Origin: CALZJC01 sp963781065
GTDB taxonomy: Bacteria; Acidobacteriota; Thermoanaerobaculia; Multivoradales; JAHEKO01
Assembly: GCA_963781065.1 (NCBI GenBank)
Contig: CAWAET010000020.1
Location: 79,133 to 143,132 of the forward strand
Direction of reading: 5' to 3'
Length of the DNA stretch: 64,000 nucleotides
Shown: positions 51,835 to 60,479 of the stretch, one piece after another
How positions within the stretch are numbered: position 1 is the stretch's first letter
Layout of the letters: each line of letters opens with the position of its first letter
Translations under genes and position numbers: made by a program
The notes under the pieces: generated by a model
What the model was told of the DNA's origin: nothing
The model's database searches: none
Seen by the model: the letters and a program-made list of their open reading frames with translations, nothing else

Positions 51835-52975
51835 TTGCCGAGCCGGGCCTCGAGCAGCCAGGTCTCGCCGCGGTTCAGCTCGCGGGCGATTCCTGTGGAT
51901 CCATGAACTCGGCGACCTCGTCGATCATCTCGTCGGCCTGCCCGCACGTAGGCCTCGGCGATGCGACGATCGGCCTCGCGCCGCTTCTTCGCCGAATAGA
52001 GAGCTCGCCGCCACTCGCAGGAACGCCGACCTGCCATGCCGGTCGACGCCGGTTCGCCTGCGAGGGACGTGCGATGCGTGGCTGGATTGGCGAAGATGGC
52101 AGTATCCCTGCCCAAAGTGCATCGCACCTCAACGGGGAAAACTAGCTTGTGCCGCAGCTCTGGTTCTGGTGTGCATTCGGGTAGGCTTCGGGGAGCTAGC
52201 CTGGCTTGACGATCAGATGCAGCTGACAGCCCGCAGAAGCCATCCGAGCCGAACAGAAGCGCATAGTGATCACTCCCTACCACGCCAAGTACTTCGCTCA
52301 CGATCTGACCCGTAGGGCGGCGAGTGGTTGTCTGCCACAAGGGGAAGAAGACCTTGGAGGTGCCCGAGCCAGCAGCCGATGCCCACCTCCGGCATGGCGA
52401 CACGCGCGGGCCCTGCAGGTAGCCGGCCCAAATCCCCGCCTTGCCGCCGTTTCAGGGCAAAACGCCAGGAACGGCCAGGTAAGTTCTCCGGGGAGGGGTC
52501 TAGGGCCGGGTCGGCGGATTCGGTCGTCGTTTCAGGCGGGAAGGGCTGATTCGGGAAACGTACAAGCGGACGCGGTTGGTCGCCCACCTGTCCCTCGTCA
52601 AAACCCCGTCTGGCCGAGAATCGGTGGTTGGTGAGACCCGGAGCCGCATCCCGCCCACCGCTTCGCCCTACGGGGCCCCAAGGGCCGGGGTTCGGTGCCG
52701 GCCAATTCCGTCTGCGTTTTGCCATGCTCTGACCGTCGCTGGAGGCCCGATCTCTTGCAGCCGGGGGCCTACCCCATGCTGGACCGAGATCGGGCCTGTG
52801 AGCAAATAGAAGCAAAGAGCTTGTGGGTACTCGGGTGGTACCTCGAATTGGGTGGGTGGTATTTCGAATTGGGTGTGTTTTCTGAAGCCCCCAGTGCCAG
52901 GGCGAGAATCAGCGCGCTACCGAAGCTCGCCCAGGGGGTCGAGCATGAGCGTAGGCCTCGGAAAGAGGTGACCGT
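51835..52975. other. region of remnants and short repeats, no intact gene
   Basis: On the minus strand, 51838-52005 reads (with a shift) as an antitoxin-like C-terminus: SAKKRREADRRIAEAYVRAG, DEMIDEVAEFMDPQESPA, ELNRGETWLLEARL. On the plus strand, 52266-52328 matches the first 20 residues of SNF2-type helicases. A 12-bp inverted repeat (AGGCCCGATCTC / GAGATCGGGCCT) lies at 52743-52754 and 52785-52796. A 21-bp unit is repeated in tandem at 52833-52853 and 52854-52874 with two differences. Nothing else looks coding. Confidence 0.55.
52266..52328 (+). pseudogene. 5' remnant of an SNF2-family helicase gene
   Basis: GTG-initiated ITPYHAKYFAHDLTRRAAS matches the highly conserved N-terminus of SNF2-related DEAD/DEAH helicases as I recall it (ITPHQAKYFAHELTRR). 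After about 20 codons the frame loses similarity (CLPQGEEDLGG...). It is probably the remains of a deleted gene. Confidence 0.5.
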
Positions 52976-53287
52976 TCAGGCGGAAGCCTTGGACGCACGC
53001 CAACCCAAGATCGCGTAGGTCAGGGCGAAAAGTACCCCGAAGACGACAGCGACGAGAAGCAGGCCCAAGCCTGCTAGCTCCGGACCCAGCAATTTCACAG
53101 ACACGCCCTTTCTCGAGGCGTCCGCCAAGAGAGCGGAGTAGAGGAAAGGCTGCGTGAGCAGGGTGAGCGTGGCCGCCACGGCCGCTGACTTGGTGATGCG
53201 ACTTCTGCGCTGCCAGGCGAGGCGGAGGGTCACCAGGACGAGCAGGACGGCCACGAGCAGGGGGAGGTAGATGAGGGCCCCTGACAT
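52976..53287 (-). CDS. small integral membrane protein
   Basis: A 103-aa protein from the ATG at 53287 with about three membrane helices: ALIYLPLLVAVLLVLVTLRL, TKSAAVAATLTLLTQPFLYS and GLGLLLVAVVFGVLFALTYA. It is the third gene of a minus-strand operon. The start is uncertain because the frame is open further upstream and no clear ribosome site is present. No family is recognised. Confidence 0.5.
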   Translation of the reverse strand: MSGALIYLPLLVAVLLVLVTLRLAWQRRSRITKSAAVAATLTLLTQPFLYSALLADASRKGVSVKLLGPELAGLGLLLVAVVFGVLFALTYAILGWRASKASA

Positions 53288-53310
53288 GAGGAGGAGGAGT
53301 ACCGGGTAGA

Positions 53311-53589
53311 TCAGAAGGGGAGTTCCGCAATCGCCGCGGCCACGGCCGAACCGAGGAGCATCAGTAGCAGAAGCCACCAGCTCTTGCGAGAGTCGCGAAT
53401 GCGCCGGAAGAAGAACCAACAGGAGAGCGCGGAGAAGGTGAGAAAGAGGACCACCGCTAGCAGCAACCACAGCCCCCCCAGGCCGCTCAGTGCGGAAGCG
53501 GGACCGCCGGTTGCGTGCGCCGCTGTCGGGACGGTCGCAAGAAGCAAGAGGAGACTGGAACGCCATCCTCGCAAGGTGCATCTAAGCAT
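53311..53589 (-). CDS. small membrane protein
   Basis: A 92-aa protein from the ATG at 53589, whose first bases overlap the TGA of the upstream gene (TGATG) just after GAGGAGGAG. A signal-like leader (WRSSLLLLLATVPTAAHA) and two membrane segments (LGGLWLLLAVVLFLTFSALS, SWWLLLLMLLGSAVAAAIA) are seen. The function is unknown. Coupling to the NTF2-like lipoprotein suggests a shared envelope role. Confidence 0.55.
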   Translation of the reverse strand: MLRCTLRGWRSSLLLLLATVPTAAHATGGPASALSGLGGLWLLLAVVLFLTFSALSCWFFFRRIRDSRKSWWLLLLMLLGSAVAAAIAELPF

Positions 53590-54121
53590 CACTCCTCCTC
53601 TACGTTCAGACTGAGTACGCGGCTGAAGATACTCAACACCTTGATCTCGCCGTTGACGATCCCGTAGGTCGTCTTGGAGATGGTCTCCTCATGGACGCGG
53701 ATCCCCAGGATGTCGGCGACGGTGGTGGCTCTCCCTTCGACGAGCGCCGTGTTCGACGAGTCGTCCATCTCGACCTTCAGAATCTCGTGCTGGATGTCCG
53801 CGAGTCCTCCAGAACGCCCATGCCCATCTCCAGCATGAAGAGATAGCGGTCATGCTCGATCTCCACGGGCTCAGTGCCACCGGTCGGGTCGAGATCGAGG
53901 ACGATCGTCGTCCCCGGATACAAGTAGGCCTTGACGACATCGAGGTCCCGCTGCCCGAACGCCTCTACGATGTCCCCGACGATCGAGCGCACGGTCGCTT
54001 CGTCGAGTTTGGGCACCGCCGACGGCGCCGCCGAGCATGCCACCGCTGAGAGCGCAACTGCCAAGAGCACGGTGGCCACTGCACTGCCCAAACGCATCTG
54101 GCGCGGGATTTCAGCTCGCAT
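53589..54121 (-). pseudogene. NTF2-like lipoprotein, frameshifted
   Basis: From the ATG at 54121 there is a signal sequence ending in a lipobox-like AVACS, then an NTF2/SnoaL-type fold: LDEATVRSIVGDIVEAFGQR, VVKAYLYPGTTIVLDLDP, EHDRYLFMLEMGMGVLEDSR. Near 53798-53802 one base is missing. The continuation lies in another frame (DIQHEILKVEMDDSSNTALV, VADILGIRVHEETI, VNGEIKVLSIF) and ends in NVEEE at 53589. The reconstructed protein is about 175 aa. NTF2-like lipoproteins bind small ligands; the specific role is unknown. Confidence 0.6.
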
Positions 54122-54516
54122 TGTTGTCGCCCATCCTCCCTGCACTCAATGCCGGGACAAATCCCCGACAAAGCGTGGCTCCCGACTCCGATGCCAGCCG
54201 CCTATCAACAGGCCGCCGATCGACGGCCGGCCATAGTGTAGGCCGGCCAGCCGCCGGCTTCCCCGATCCCGCGGCGGTGGTCGCCGAGCTCGAGAGTCGC
54301 TCGGGGTAGTTTTGGGAACCGGCCTCCTGGGCTACCTCGAGGTAGGGAGAATGACGTTCCCGCGGGAACGTCCTCGAAGGTCCTGCCCAGATAGCTGCCA
54401 CCTGAGTACCAGCCCGGGCTCTCGAGCCCCGCTTTGAGACGGTCGGTTTTGCTTGGCCCACCCACCCGGGTATGGGCAACCTCGGGCGCCTCTGGTCAGA
54501 TGATCGAGGTCCCAAA
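54122..54516. other. intergenic region with one 16-bp palindrome
   Basis: CGTTCCCGCGGGAACG lies at 54355-54370. I see no convincing gene. The GC content is lower than in the neighbouring coding DNA. Confidence 0.5.
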
Positions 54517-55373
54517 ATGCGCAAGGACACACCGAGCAAGACCGCGCGCAAGGTCGCTCTGAATATCGTGACTCTCGGGGCGAAGCCGGGAATGGACGAA
54601 GTTCTTCCGGCCGGCATCGTCGACGCGACGGCGAGCTGCTCGTGGAGTCCGGTGCGGTTGGTGCGACCGCGGTTCGATGGTCCCGTTCCCGAAGGATGGT
54701 CTCCGTCTACAAGGCGTTCGACTGGATGATGCCGGGGCAGTTCGAGGCTTTTGGCCACAGAAAAGCGTTCTGTGAGCGCCAGGTAAGGGAGGGGATTGGT
54801 GCCGGTGCCACGCCAGGTTCTCGTTCTGGGTGCGGGCTACGACACGATGGGGTGGCGTCTGGCGCCGGAGTTCGCCGGTGTGGACTTCTTCGAGATCGAC
54901 CATCCGGCCACGGCCCGCCTCAAGGCAAAGGGAATCGGAGCGATGGGACCGCGGGACAATCTTCACCTGATAGCGGAGGATCTCGGCGAGCGAAGACTGG
55001 TGGACGTCCTGGGCGCCGATCGACTCATGGGACCCGACAGCCACCGACCGTAATCGTGGCCGAAGGCCTGCTGATGTACCTGCCTCCGGAAGCGGTCGGG
55101 GCCCTGTTCGATCAGTGCGCGCCATCACCGGCCCGGGCAGTCGGATGGCCTTCACCTATGTCGGCACGCGGAGATGACGGTCGACCTGATGCCGGCCCCT
55201 GGACCGGGCTGGTCCTGTGGATTCTCAAGGCCACGGGCGAACCGTGGCTCTGGAGCATCCGGCCCGAGGGGCTCGGCAGATTCCTTCGGGACAGGGGCTG
55301 GAGAGACGCCCCGGAGTTGGTGGGCACGACGAACAAGCACGGCGTGGAGTACTTCGGCGTGGCGACGCTGTGA
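54517..55373 (+). pseudogene. SAM-dependent methyltransferase (LCM-like family), several frameshifts
   Basis: Pieces in different frames together form a methyltransferase of the leucine carboxyl methyltransferase-like family (TIGR00027 type): KTARKVALNIVTLGAKPGMD, YKAFDWMMPGQFEAFGHRKA, QVLVLGAGYDTMGWRLAPEF (the SAM-binding glycine motif), GVDFFEIDHPATARLKAKGI, VIVAEGLLMYLPPEAVGALF, then RPEGLGRFLRDRGWRDAPEL and GVEYFGVATL at the end. At least four frame changes occur, so the gene cannot make this protein as sequenced. Confidence 0.7.
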
Positions 55374-55464
55374 ACGCCACAGCGGATTCGGGCGGCAGCG
55401 TACTGCGACGCCGCGCCGGAGCCCGCAGAGTCCGGCTGCCCGGCAGGTCGATGCCCCAGCGGCC

Positions 55465-55885
55465 CTATGGATTGATTTGGGGATTGATTTGGGGATTGAT
55501 TTGGGCGTTGGGCTCGTACAGCTCGAGACCCGGGATGTCGCGAAAGTCCTCCCGATTCAGCGTCCAGAGGCGCGCGTTCGTGCGCCAGAGCCGTGGCGGC
55601 GATGGCCAGATCGACCTCGCGGCCGCGGGCGCGCCGGATCTCGGAGTAGAGCCGGGCCGCCAGCGCCGCCTCCTCGAAGCCGAACGGGATCGACTGCTCG
55701 CGCGGCAGGAGGGCTTCCTGCGCCTCCAGCTCCTCGCGTTGCCGAGGACCGCGCAGCCACTCGTAGAGCACGAGCGACGGAACGAGGAGGCGTTCACCGG
55801 CCTCGATGGCGCCCCGCAGCGCCGGCGCCGAGCGCCGGGGACCGCTGAGCGAGTCCACCAGCACCGAGGTGTCGAGGAGGATCAT
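55465..55885 (-). pseudogene. VapC-type PIN-domain toxin, frameshifted
   Basis: A PIN ribonuclease starting at 55885: LLDTSVLVDSLSG (first Asp), VLYEWLRGP (Glu), REVDLAIAATAL (Asp). At about 55580 an extra base breaks the frame; the other frame continues LWTLNREDFRDIPGLELYEP and ends in a tail of NPQI repeats from a 12-bp tandem repeat (55469-55504). Without correction the last acidic residue of the active site is lost. The start overlaps vapB by four bases. The toxin may be dead, or the indel may be a sequencing fault. Confidence 0.75.
55469..55504. repeat. 12-bp tandem repeat, three units
   Basis: GGATTGATTTGG is repeated three times without change at the 3' end of vapC, coding for a repeating NPQI tail. 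Such runs expand and contract by slippage. Confidence 0.9.
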
Positions 55886-56172
55886 CCGCCGCCGCCGGAG
55901 CGCCGGCCGCCGGCCCGCCGGCTGCTCCGGATCTGCTCCAACTCCGCCTCGACCTCGGCCAGCGGGCGCTGCGGAATCCGCGGCACCTGCTCATCGAAGA
56001 CCGCCAGCAGCCGCAGGCGCTCGGCTTCCGACAGCCGGCCGGCGCGTGCGCCGTACTCCTGGATGGCCTCCCGCACGACCTCGCTTTTCGCCTTGGACAG
56101 CCGTTCGGCGGTGCGGCGCAGGACCGTTTCGGTCTCTTCGTCGAGAGTGAACGTGGCTCGGTGTTTGTTCAT
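55882..56172 (-). CDS. VapB-type antitoxin with ribbon-helix-helix domain
   Basis: A 96-aa CopG/RHH protein: RATFTLDEETETVLRRTAER and SKSEVVREAIQEYGARA-type helices form the DNA-binding part, and an acidic middle (FDEQVPRIPQRPLAEVEAEL) would bind the toxin. It overlaps vapC by four bases. The sequence just upstream (cgtatgctagtatgtactgcgt on the minus strand) has overlapping short inverted repeats that could be its operator. The module sits directly downstream of hgcB. Confidence 0.8.
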   Translation of the reverse strand: MNKHRATFTLDEETETVLRRTAERLSKAKSEVVREAIQEYGARAGRLSEAERLRLLAVFDEQVPRIPQRPLAEVEAELEQIRSSRRAGGRRSGGGG

Positions 56173-56313
56173 ACGCAGTACATACTAGCATACGTCCTTG
56201 AGAGCCCTGTCCCTCGCCGAACATCGCCTGGACAGCCTGGAGGATGGCCCTCATGCTGTCCGGCGAGCGTTGCGTGTCCACCAGGTGGACGGGGTGGCCA
56301 GCGAATCGGGGCC

Positions 56314-56583
56314 TCAACAGGAGCATTCCTTCGAACCCGTGACCCAGCTCTTGAGTATGGCGGCGGCGCAGCCGACTCCCGGGTGCACGCTCAGGGCGTC
56401 CTCGGAGCAGTTCAGCACGCAGGCGCCACACTCCATGCACAGGTCGGCATCACGGATCTCGACCGCTCCTTTCAAGGGTGTGAAGACCGGATGGGGGCAC
56501 ACCCGGACGCACTCCTGACAGCCGTTGCACTTGGCCTCATCTAGCGCGATCGTCGTGACACCACTGATGTAGACGAGTTCCAT
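56314..56583 (-). CDS. hgcB: HgcB, dicluster ferredoxin for mercury methylation
   Basis: An 89-aa ferredoxin with two [4Fe-4S] motifs, CNGCQECVRVCP and CMECGACVLNC. As I recall, its C-terminus follows HgcB rather than ordinary ferredoxins: VHPGVGCAAAIL, SWVTGSKECSC, ending with the paired cysteines proposed to bind Hg(II) or donate it to HgcA. It starts five bases after the hgcA stop, so the two form an operon. HgcB is thought to reduce the cobalamin of HgcA. The gene has no frameshift or missing Cys and looks functional. Confidence 0.92.
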   Translation of the reverse strand: MELVYISGVTTIALDEAKCNGCQECVRVCPHPVFTPLKGAVEIRDADLCMECGACVLNCSEDALSVHPGVGCAAAILKSWVTGSKECSC

Positions 56584-56588
56584 CACGG

Positions 56589-57578
56589 TCAGCTCACAAC
56601 CGCTCGCACGACACCGATGCCAATGGCAAACAGCGCCGCGCCGAGTTGAAATGGCAGCGCCCGCCGCATCTCCCACTCGACTCCCGAGGGCGAGGTGAAT
56701 GTGCTTGCGCCGGTGAACTGCATGGCGCTGAACGACGCCGCGGCAGTGCCGAACAGGAACGTCTGCACCTTGCCCGGCGTGGAGTAGACGTCGGACATGA
56801 AGAGGACGGTGGCGCCGACGACCACGGCGCCCAGCAAAGCTCCCTTGAGCGAGAACGCTCGTCCGGGAAGCCACGGCAGAAGGGCGGGGACGAGCACGGT
56901 TCCGGTCACCAAGCCCATCAGGATCGGTGCGCCTCTGCTCATTGCGGCAGCCAGCCGTGCCAGCATCGAACCTCCACCTGCCAGCAGCATGAGTACGATC
57001 ACGAGCAGGACCACCCATTTGAGGGTGACTGCCACCTCCACGCCGACCAGAGCGAGGCGCTCGCCCAGGGTGAAGGTCACCCGCCGCATGGCGTCCGTTG
57101 CGCGCATTCTCGCGGCGAGGAACGGCTTGATATCGCGGGCTCGGACCGGCCCCCAGACCACCCGGAAACCGCACAGGCGTTTCACCTCGCGCGCCGCGAC
57201 ACCCGTCGCGCCAAGCTGCGGCACGATGAGCTTGCGGTGCGATACGACCTCGGACAGCTGGGTGAGCTGGACCCGTCTGACCAGCTCGGCGGTCCCAAAG
57301 CTGCCTTTCCCCGCGGCACACCACACGTTGACGCCGTGGGTGTCGAGCACCAGGATCCAGGCCTCGACGCCGGCGAGTGCCGCGCGGAGAACGTCGAAGG
57401 TCAGCTTGTAGTTCGCGGTCACCAGCACCGGTGAATCTGCATCCGCGGCACCCATCCTGTAGATGCCGGGCTCGACGCGGTGGCGATTGCGTCCGACGCC
57501 CCAGCGCACCCCGAGCTGGCCGAGCCTGTCCCTGAACGATAGACGGCTACTCACAGCTGGGATTGCCGATGCGTGCAT
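56589..57578 (-). CDS. hgcA: HgcA, corrinoid membrane protein for mercury methylation
   Basis: A 329-aa protein with the diagnostic cap-helix motif NVWCAAGKG at residues 84-92, whose Cys (residue 87) is the lower axial ligand of cobalamin in HgcA. The soluble corrinoid domain (about 40-165) is followed by five membrane helices (starting VTLKWVVLLVIVLMLLAG) and the family motif FTSPSGVEWEMRRALP near the C-terminus. HgcA passes a methyl group to Hg(II), making methylmercury. hgcB follows at once. The start at 57578 has only a weak AGGG upstream. The flanks hold a transposase remnant and broken genes, which suggests acquisition on a mobile segment. Confidence 0.93.
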   Translation of the reverse strand: MHASAIPAVSSRLSFRDRLGQLGVRWGVGRNRHRVEPGIYRMGAADADSPVLVTANYKLTFDVLRAALAGVEAWILVLDTHGVNVWCAAGKGSFGTAELVRRVQLTQLSEVVSHRKLIVPQLGATGVAAREVKRLCGFRVVWGPVRARDIKPFLAARMRATDAMRRVTFTLGERLALVGVEVAVTLKWVVLLVIVLMLLAGGGSMLARLAAAMSRGAPILMGLVTGTVLVPALLPWLPGRAFSLKGALLGAVVVGATVLFMSDVYSTPGKVQTFLFGTAAASFSAMQFTGASTFTSPSGVEWEMRRALPFQLGAALFAIGIGVVRAVVS

Positions 57579-57708
57579 TCCGCGACCCTGCCTTCAGGGT
57601 ACCGGCTGGCTGGCCGGTGATCGCTACCCTGTCGGGTGGTGGCCGGAATCGGAAACGTGTGGCCCCTCGATGGGGGCCAGTGGCCTCGAATTGGGGGCTG
57701 CGGCCGTC

Positions 57709-57824
57709 GTGCGCTCCATCTTCCTGCAGCCCGATGCCGAAGCCGTCTGGTCGCAGCACTAGCAGGTCACGGAGCAGCTCGAGGAGCGCTTCCCCCAGGC
57801 CGCCGCACTGCTCGCGGACGCCCC
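57709..57824 (+). mobile_element. remnant of an IS256-family transposase
   Basis: The frame reads VVRSIFLQPDAEAVWSQH, a TAG stop at 57760-57762, then QVTEQLEERFPQAAALLADA, which matches as I recall a conserved segment of IS256/mutator-type transposases. Upstream and downstream parts are gone. It is a dead fragment just upstream of hgcA. Confidence 0.65.
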
Positions 57825-57906
57825 CAGAGTAGGAATCGGTGCCTGTCCCCCTTTTCCGGTGCATCCTTGACCGCCGGCCTTGGCTTCACTACGCTCGCTG
57901 GCAGCC

Positions 57907-59784
57907 ATGACCAAGCACGCGGGGCGCAGACGGCGCCCGATGCTCTTCTGCATCGGGCTCCTCTTGCTTCTCGCCCTGCCGGCCCGGGCCGAGCCCCTCG
58001 ATCCCGAATCGGTGGGTGAGTTCTTCGACGCCGCGTTTGTCGTGCAACGACAAGAGCAGGAGCTGGCCGGCGTTGTCGTCTCCGTCGTCCACGAGGGCGA
58101 TGTTCTCTTCAAGAAGGGTTACGGATTCGCCGACGTCGACGCGCGCGTTCCGGCCGACCCGGATCTCTCGCTGTTTCGTATCGCGTCGATCACGAAGACG
58201 TTCGTGTGGACCGCGGTGATGCAGCTGGTGGAACGCGGCGAGCTGGATCTCGGCGCGGATGTCGCTGACTACCTCGACTTCCCAATCCCTCGGACCTTCG
58301 AGAAGCCGATCACGCTCGAGCACCTGCTGACCCATTCGCCGGGGTTCGAGGAGTCCGGCACCGGACGATTCTGCCGCAAAGCGGAGGAGGTCATTCCGCT
58401 CGGGGAGTACCTGGCCGGGCATATGCCGGCGAGGGTCCGGCCGCCCGGGAAGTTCTCGGCCTATTCGAATTACGGCGCGGCGCTCGCCGGATACATCGTG
58501 GAATGCGCATCGGGCCTGCCGTGGGACCGGTACATCGAGGAGAACATCCTCACCCCCCTCGGCATGGAGAGCACCAACCTGCGCCAGCCAATGCCCGAAA
58601 CGCTCGAGCCGCGCCGGGCGAAAGGCTACAAGTACGTCGGTGGGCGATTCGTCGCGCAGGATTTCATGTACAGCCAGGAAGCGCCGGCGGGGATCATCAG
58701 CACCACTGCCGCAGACATGGCGACGTTCATGATCGCGCACCTGCAGAAAGGGAGCTTCGGCGAGGCGCGCATCCTGGAGCAGGAGACGGCTGAACGGATG
58801 CACTCGGAGCTGTTCCGTCATCATCCGACGGCCAACCCGTTCCTCCACGGGTTCTACAGGGAGGATCGCAACGGCGTCGAGATCTTCGGCCACGGCGGCG
58901 ACGTCAACCAGTTCCACAGTCAGATGTCACTGTTCCCGGAGCACCGTCTGGGAGTGTTCGTCTCCTACAACTCGGATCCGGGCTCCGCGGCGCGCAGCAA
59001 CGTGATTCGCGGTTTCGTCGAGCGCTTCTTTCCCACCGAGTTCCCGCCAGCGATCGATGGTGCGGCGGACGTCGACCTGGCCGACTACGCAGGTCAGTAC
59101 GCGTCGCTGCGGCGCGCCTACACGACGTTCGAGAAGATGGCCATGCTGGTGAGCACGCTTCGGATCACCGCGTCCGACGACGACCAGCTGATGGTGGGCG
59201 GCCGCGACACCTCGCGGTGGGTGCCACTGGGTGACGACGTCTTCCGTGGTCTGTACACGCAGACCCGACTGTCCTTCCGTCGCGATGCCGAGGGCACGGT
59301 GACCCACGCCTTCTTCTCGACCAACCCGACCGCGGCGCTCGATCGGCTGAGCTGGCACCAGGAGCCCTCACTACACGGCAAGCTGTTCGGGTTTGTGGGG
59401 ATCGTCGCGCTGCTGGCGATCGTCGGGTATGCCTTCCGTGTCTTCAGGCGTGCGCGGGACGAGAAACGACTGCCGTTCGGCCACGTTCTGGCCGCGTGGA
59501 TCATGTCGGCCCTCGGCTTGTATTACCTGGTCGGGTTGTACCAGGCCCTGGCCGGTAGCTATGACGAGTTCGCCTTCGGCATCCCGGGACACGTGGCCCG
59601 GCTGCTCACGCTGGGCAGCGCGACCGCGCTGCTTGCCGTCGTCGTCTTCATCCTCTCGGCGATCCAGTGGATCGGCGGCAAGGGAGGCGTGCTGGCGCGT
59701 GTTCGCTACAGCGTGGTGGCCCTATCGGGCCTGACGCTGCTCTGGCTGCTGTGGTTCTGGAACGCCCTCGGCTACTACCTGTAA
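57907..59784 (+). CDS. serine hydrolase (class C beta-lactamase fold) with C-terminal membrane domain
   Basis: A 625-aa exported protein from the ATG at 57907, with the signal peptide LFCIGLLLLLALPARAEP. The beta-lactamase/DD-peptidase-fold domain (about 30-370) has the catalytic SxxK in IASITKTF, YSNYG (YxN) and FGHGGD (HGG, replacing KTG). A middle beta domain and about four C-terminal membrane helices follow (LFGFVGIVALLAIVGYAFRV, SALGLYYLVGLYQAL). Members include esterases, D-aminopeptidases and penicillin-binding protein-like enzymes. The substrate is unknown. It is divergent from hgcA. Confidence 0.85.
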   Translation: MTKHAGRRRRPMLFCIGLLLLLALPARAEPLDPESVGEFFDAAFVVQRQEQELAGVVVSVVHEGDVLFKKGYGFADVDARVPADPDLSLFRIASITKTFVWTAVMQLVERGELDLGADVADYLDFPIPRTFEKPITLEHLLTHSPGFEESGTGRFCRKAEEVIPLGEYLAGHMPARVRPPGKFSAYSNYGAALAGYIVECASGLPWDRYIEENILTPLGMESTNLRQPMPETLEPRRAKGYKYVGGRFVAQDFMYSQEAPAGIISTTAADMATFMIAHLQKGSFGEARILEQETAERMHSELFRHHPTANPFLHGFYREDRNGVEIFGHGGDVNQFHSQMSLFPEHRLGVFVSYNSDPGSAARSNVIRGFVERFFPTEFPPAIDGAADVDLADYAGQYASLRRAYTTFEKMAMLVSTLRITASDDDQLMVGGRDTSRWVPLGDDVFRGLYTQTRLSFRRDAEGTVTHAFFSTNPTAALDRLSWHQEPSLHGKLFGFVGIVALLAIVGYAFRVFRRARDEKRLPFGHVLAAWIMSALGLYYLVGLYQALAGSYDEFAFGIPGHVARLLTLGSATALLAVVVFILSAIQWIGGKGGVLARVRYSVVALSGLTLLWLLWFWNALGYYL

Positions 59785-59903
59785 CGGTCTCGCCCCCTGG
59801 TCGAGCAGGTGCGGCAGATCGCCGCCTCGTGGCGCAACACCCGAGGGCCAGACGCCCGGGGCACCCTGCGGTCATCCGACACCGCGGCGCTCTGAGGCCG
59901 GGA

Positions 59904-59919
59904 CGTTCCCGCGGGAACG
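59904..59919. repeat. 16-bp palindrome copy
   Basis: A perfect CGTTCCCGCGGGAACG in the gap after the serine hydrolase gene, just beyond the 3' end of the SnoaL-like remnant. Confidence 0.85.
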
Positions 59920-59922
59920 CGC

Positions 59923-60357
59923 CTACTGGTGCGAGTGGAACGTCTTCGCCACGATCCTCCACTCGTCCCCGAACCGGTACAGGCTCATGTAGTCGGTGTA
60001 GAGGACCTCGCCTCCTGGAAGATCTCCACCTTGGCCACCGCCGCCCTGCCGGTCTGGTCGAGCACCTCGATCGCGTGCGAGATGTTCTCCCGCAGTGGCT
60101 CGCCATGGAGGCCCAGCCGTTCCATCCAGGCATCGTTTGAAGCCGAGATCACGTGGTCCTCCTGGGCCACCCTGCATGACGAATGAAGCGTCGAAGCCGG
60201 CGCGGGCGGCCTCCTCGTCGCCGATCTTGCCAGATGCCGTTGATGTAGGCGGACTCGATGGTGGCTCTGATGGCCACGGTGTCGTCGGCGGCCTGGTTGC
60301 CGTCCCAAGCAAGAGGAATGTGGCGAGCAGGGCAAGGGAGTTGGTCTTCGTATTCAT
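59923..60357 (-). pseudogene. SnoaL/NTF2-like protein, several frameshifts
   Basis: Fragments in different frames read MNTKTNSLALLATFLLLGT (a signal peptide), SASNDAWMERLGLHGEPLRE, NISHAIEVLDQTGRAAVAKV and LYTDYMSLYRFGDEWRIVAK, together a typical nuclear-transport-factor-2-like secreted protein (about 145 aa). At least three frame changes break it. Confidence 0.6.
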
Positions 60358-60442
60358 TGGCTTGAGTCGCCGTTGTTCTCTCGATCGTGCGCCCCGGCTG
60401 TACGCAGGGCTACTGACTCCGATCCGGTGCCCGGCCGGGGTC

Positions 60443-60479
60443 TTGACACCTGTATCCAGAAGGTATAATTTTCATACCG
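60443..60479 (+). promoter_or_regulatory. brnTA promoter with overlapping operator
   Basis: TTGACA (60443-60448) and TATAAT (60464-60469), 15 bp apart, match the sigma-70 consensus. GGTAT-N7-ATACC (60462-60478) overlaps the -10 box and abuts the GTG start of brnT. The start lies about 10 bp after the -10 box, so the transcript is probably leaderless. BrnA homologues repress their own operon, and this inverted repeat is the obvious binding site. Confidence 0.8.
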
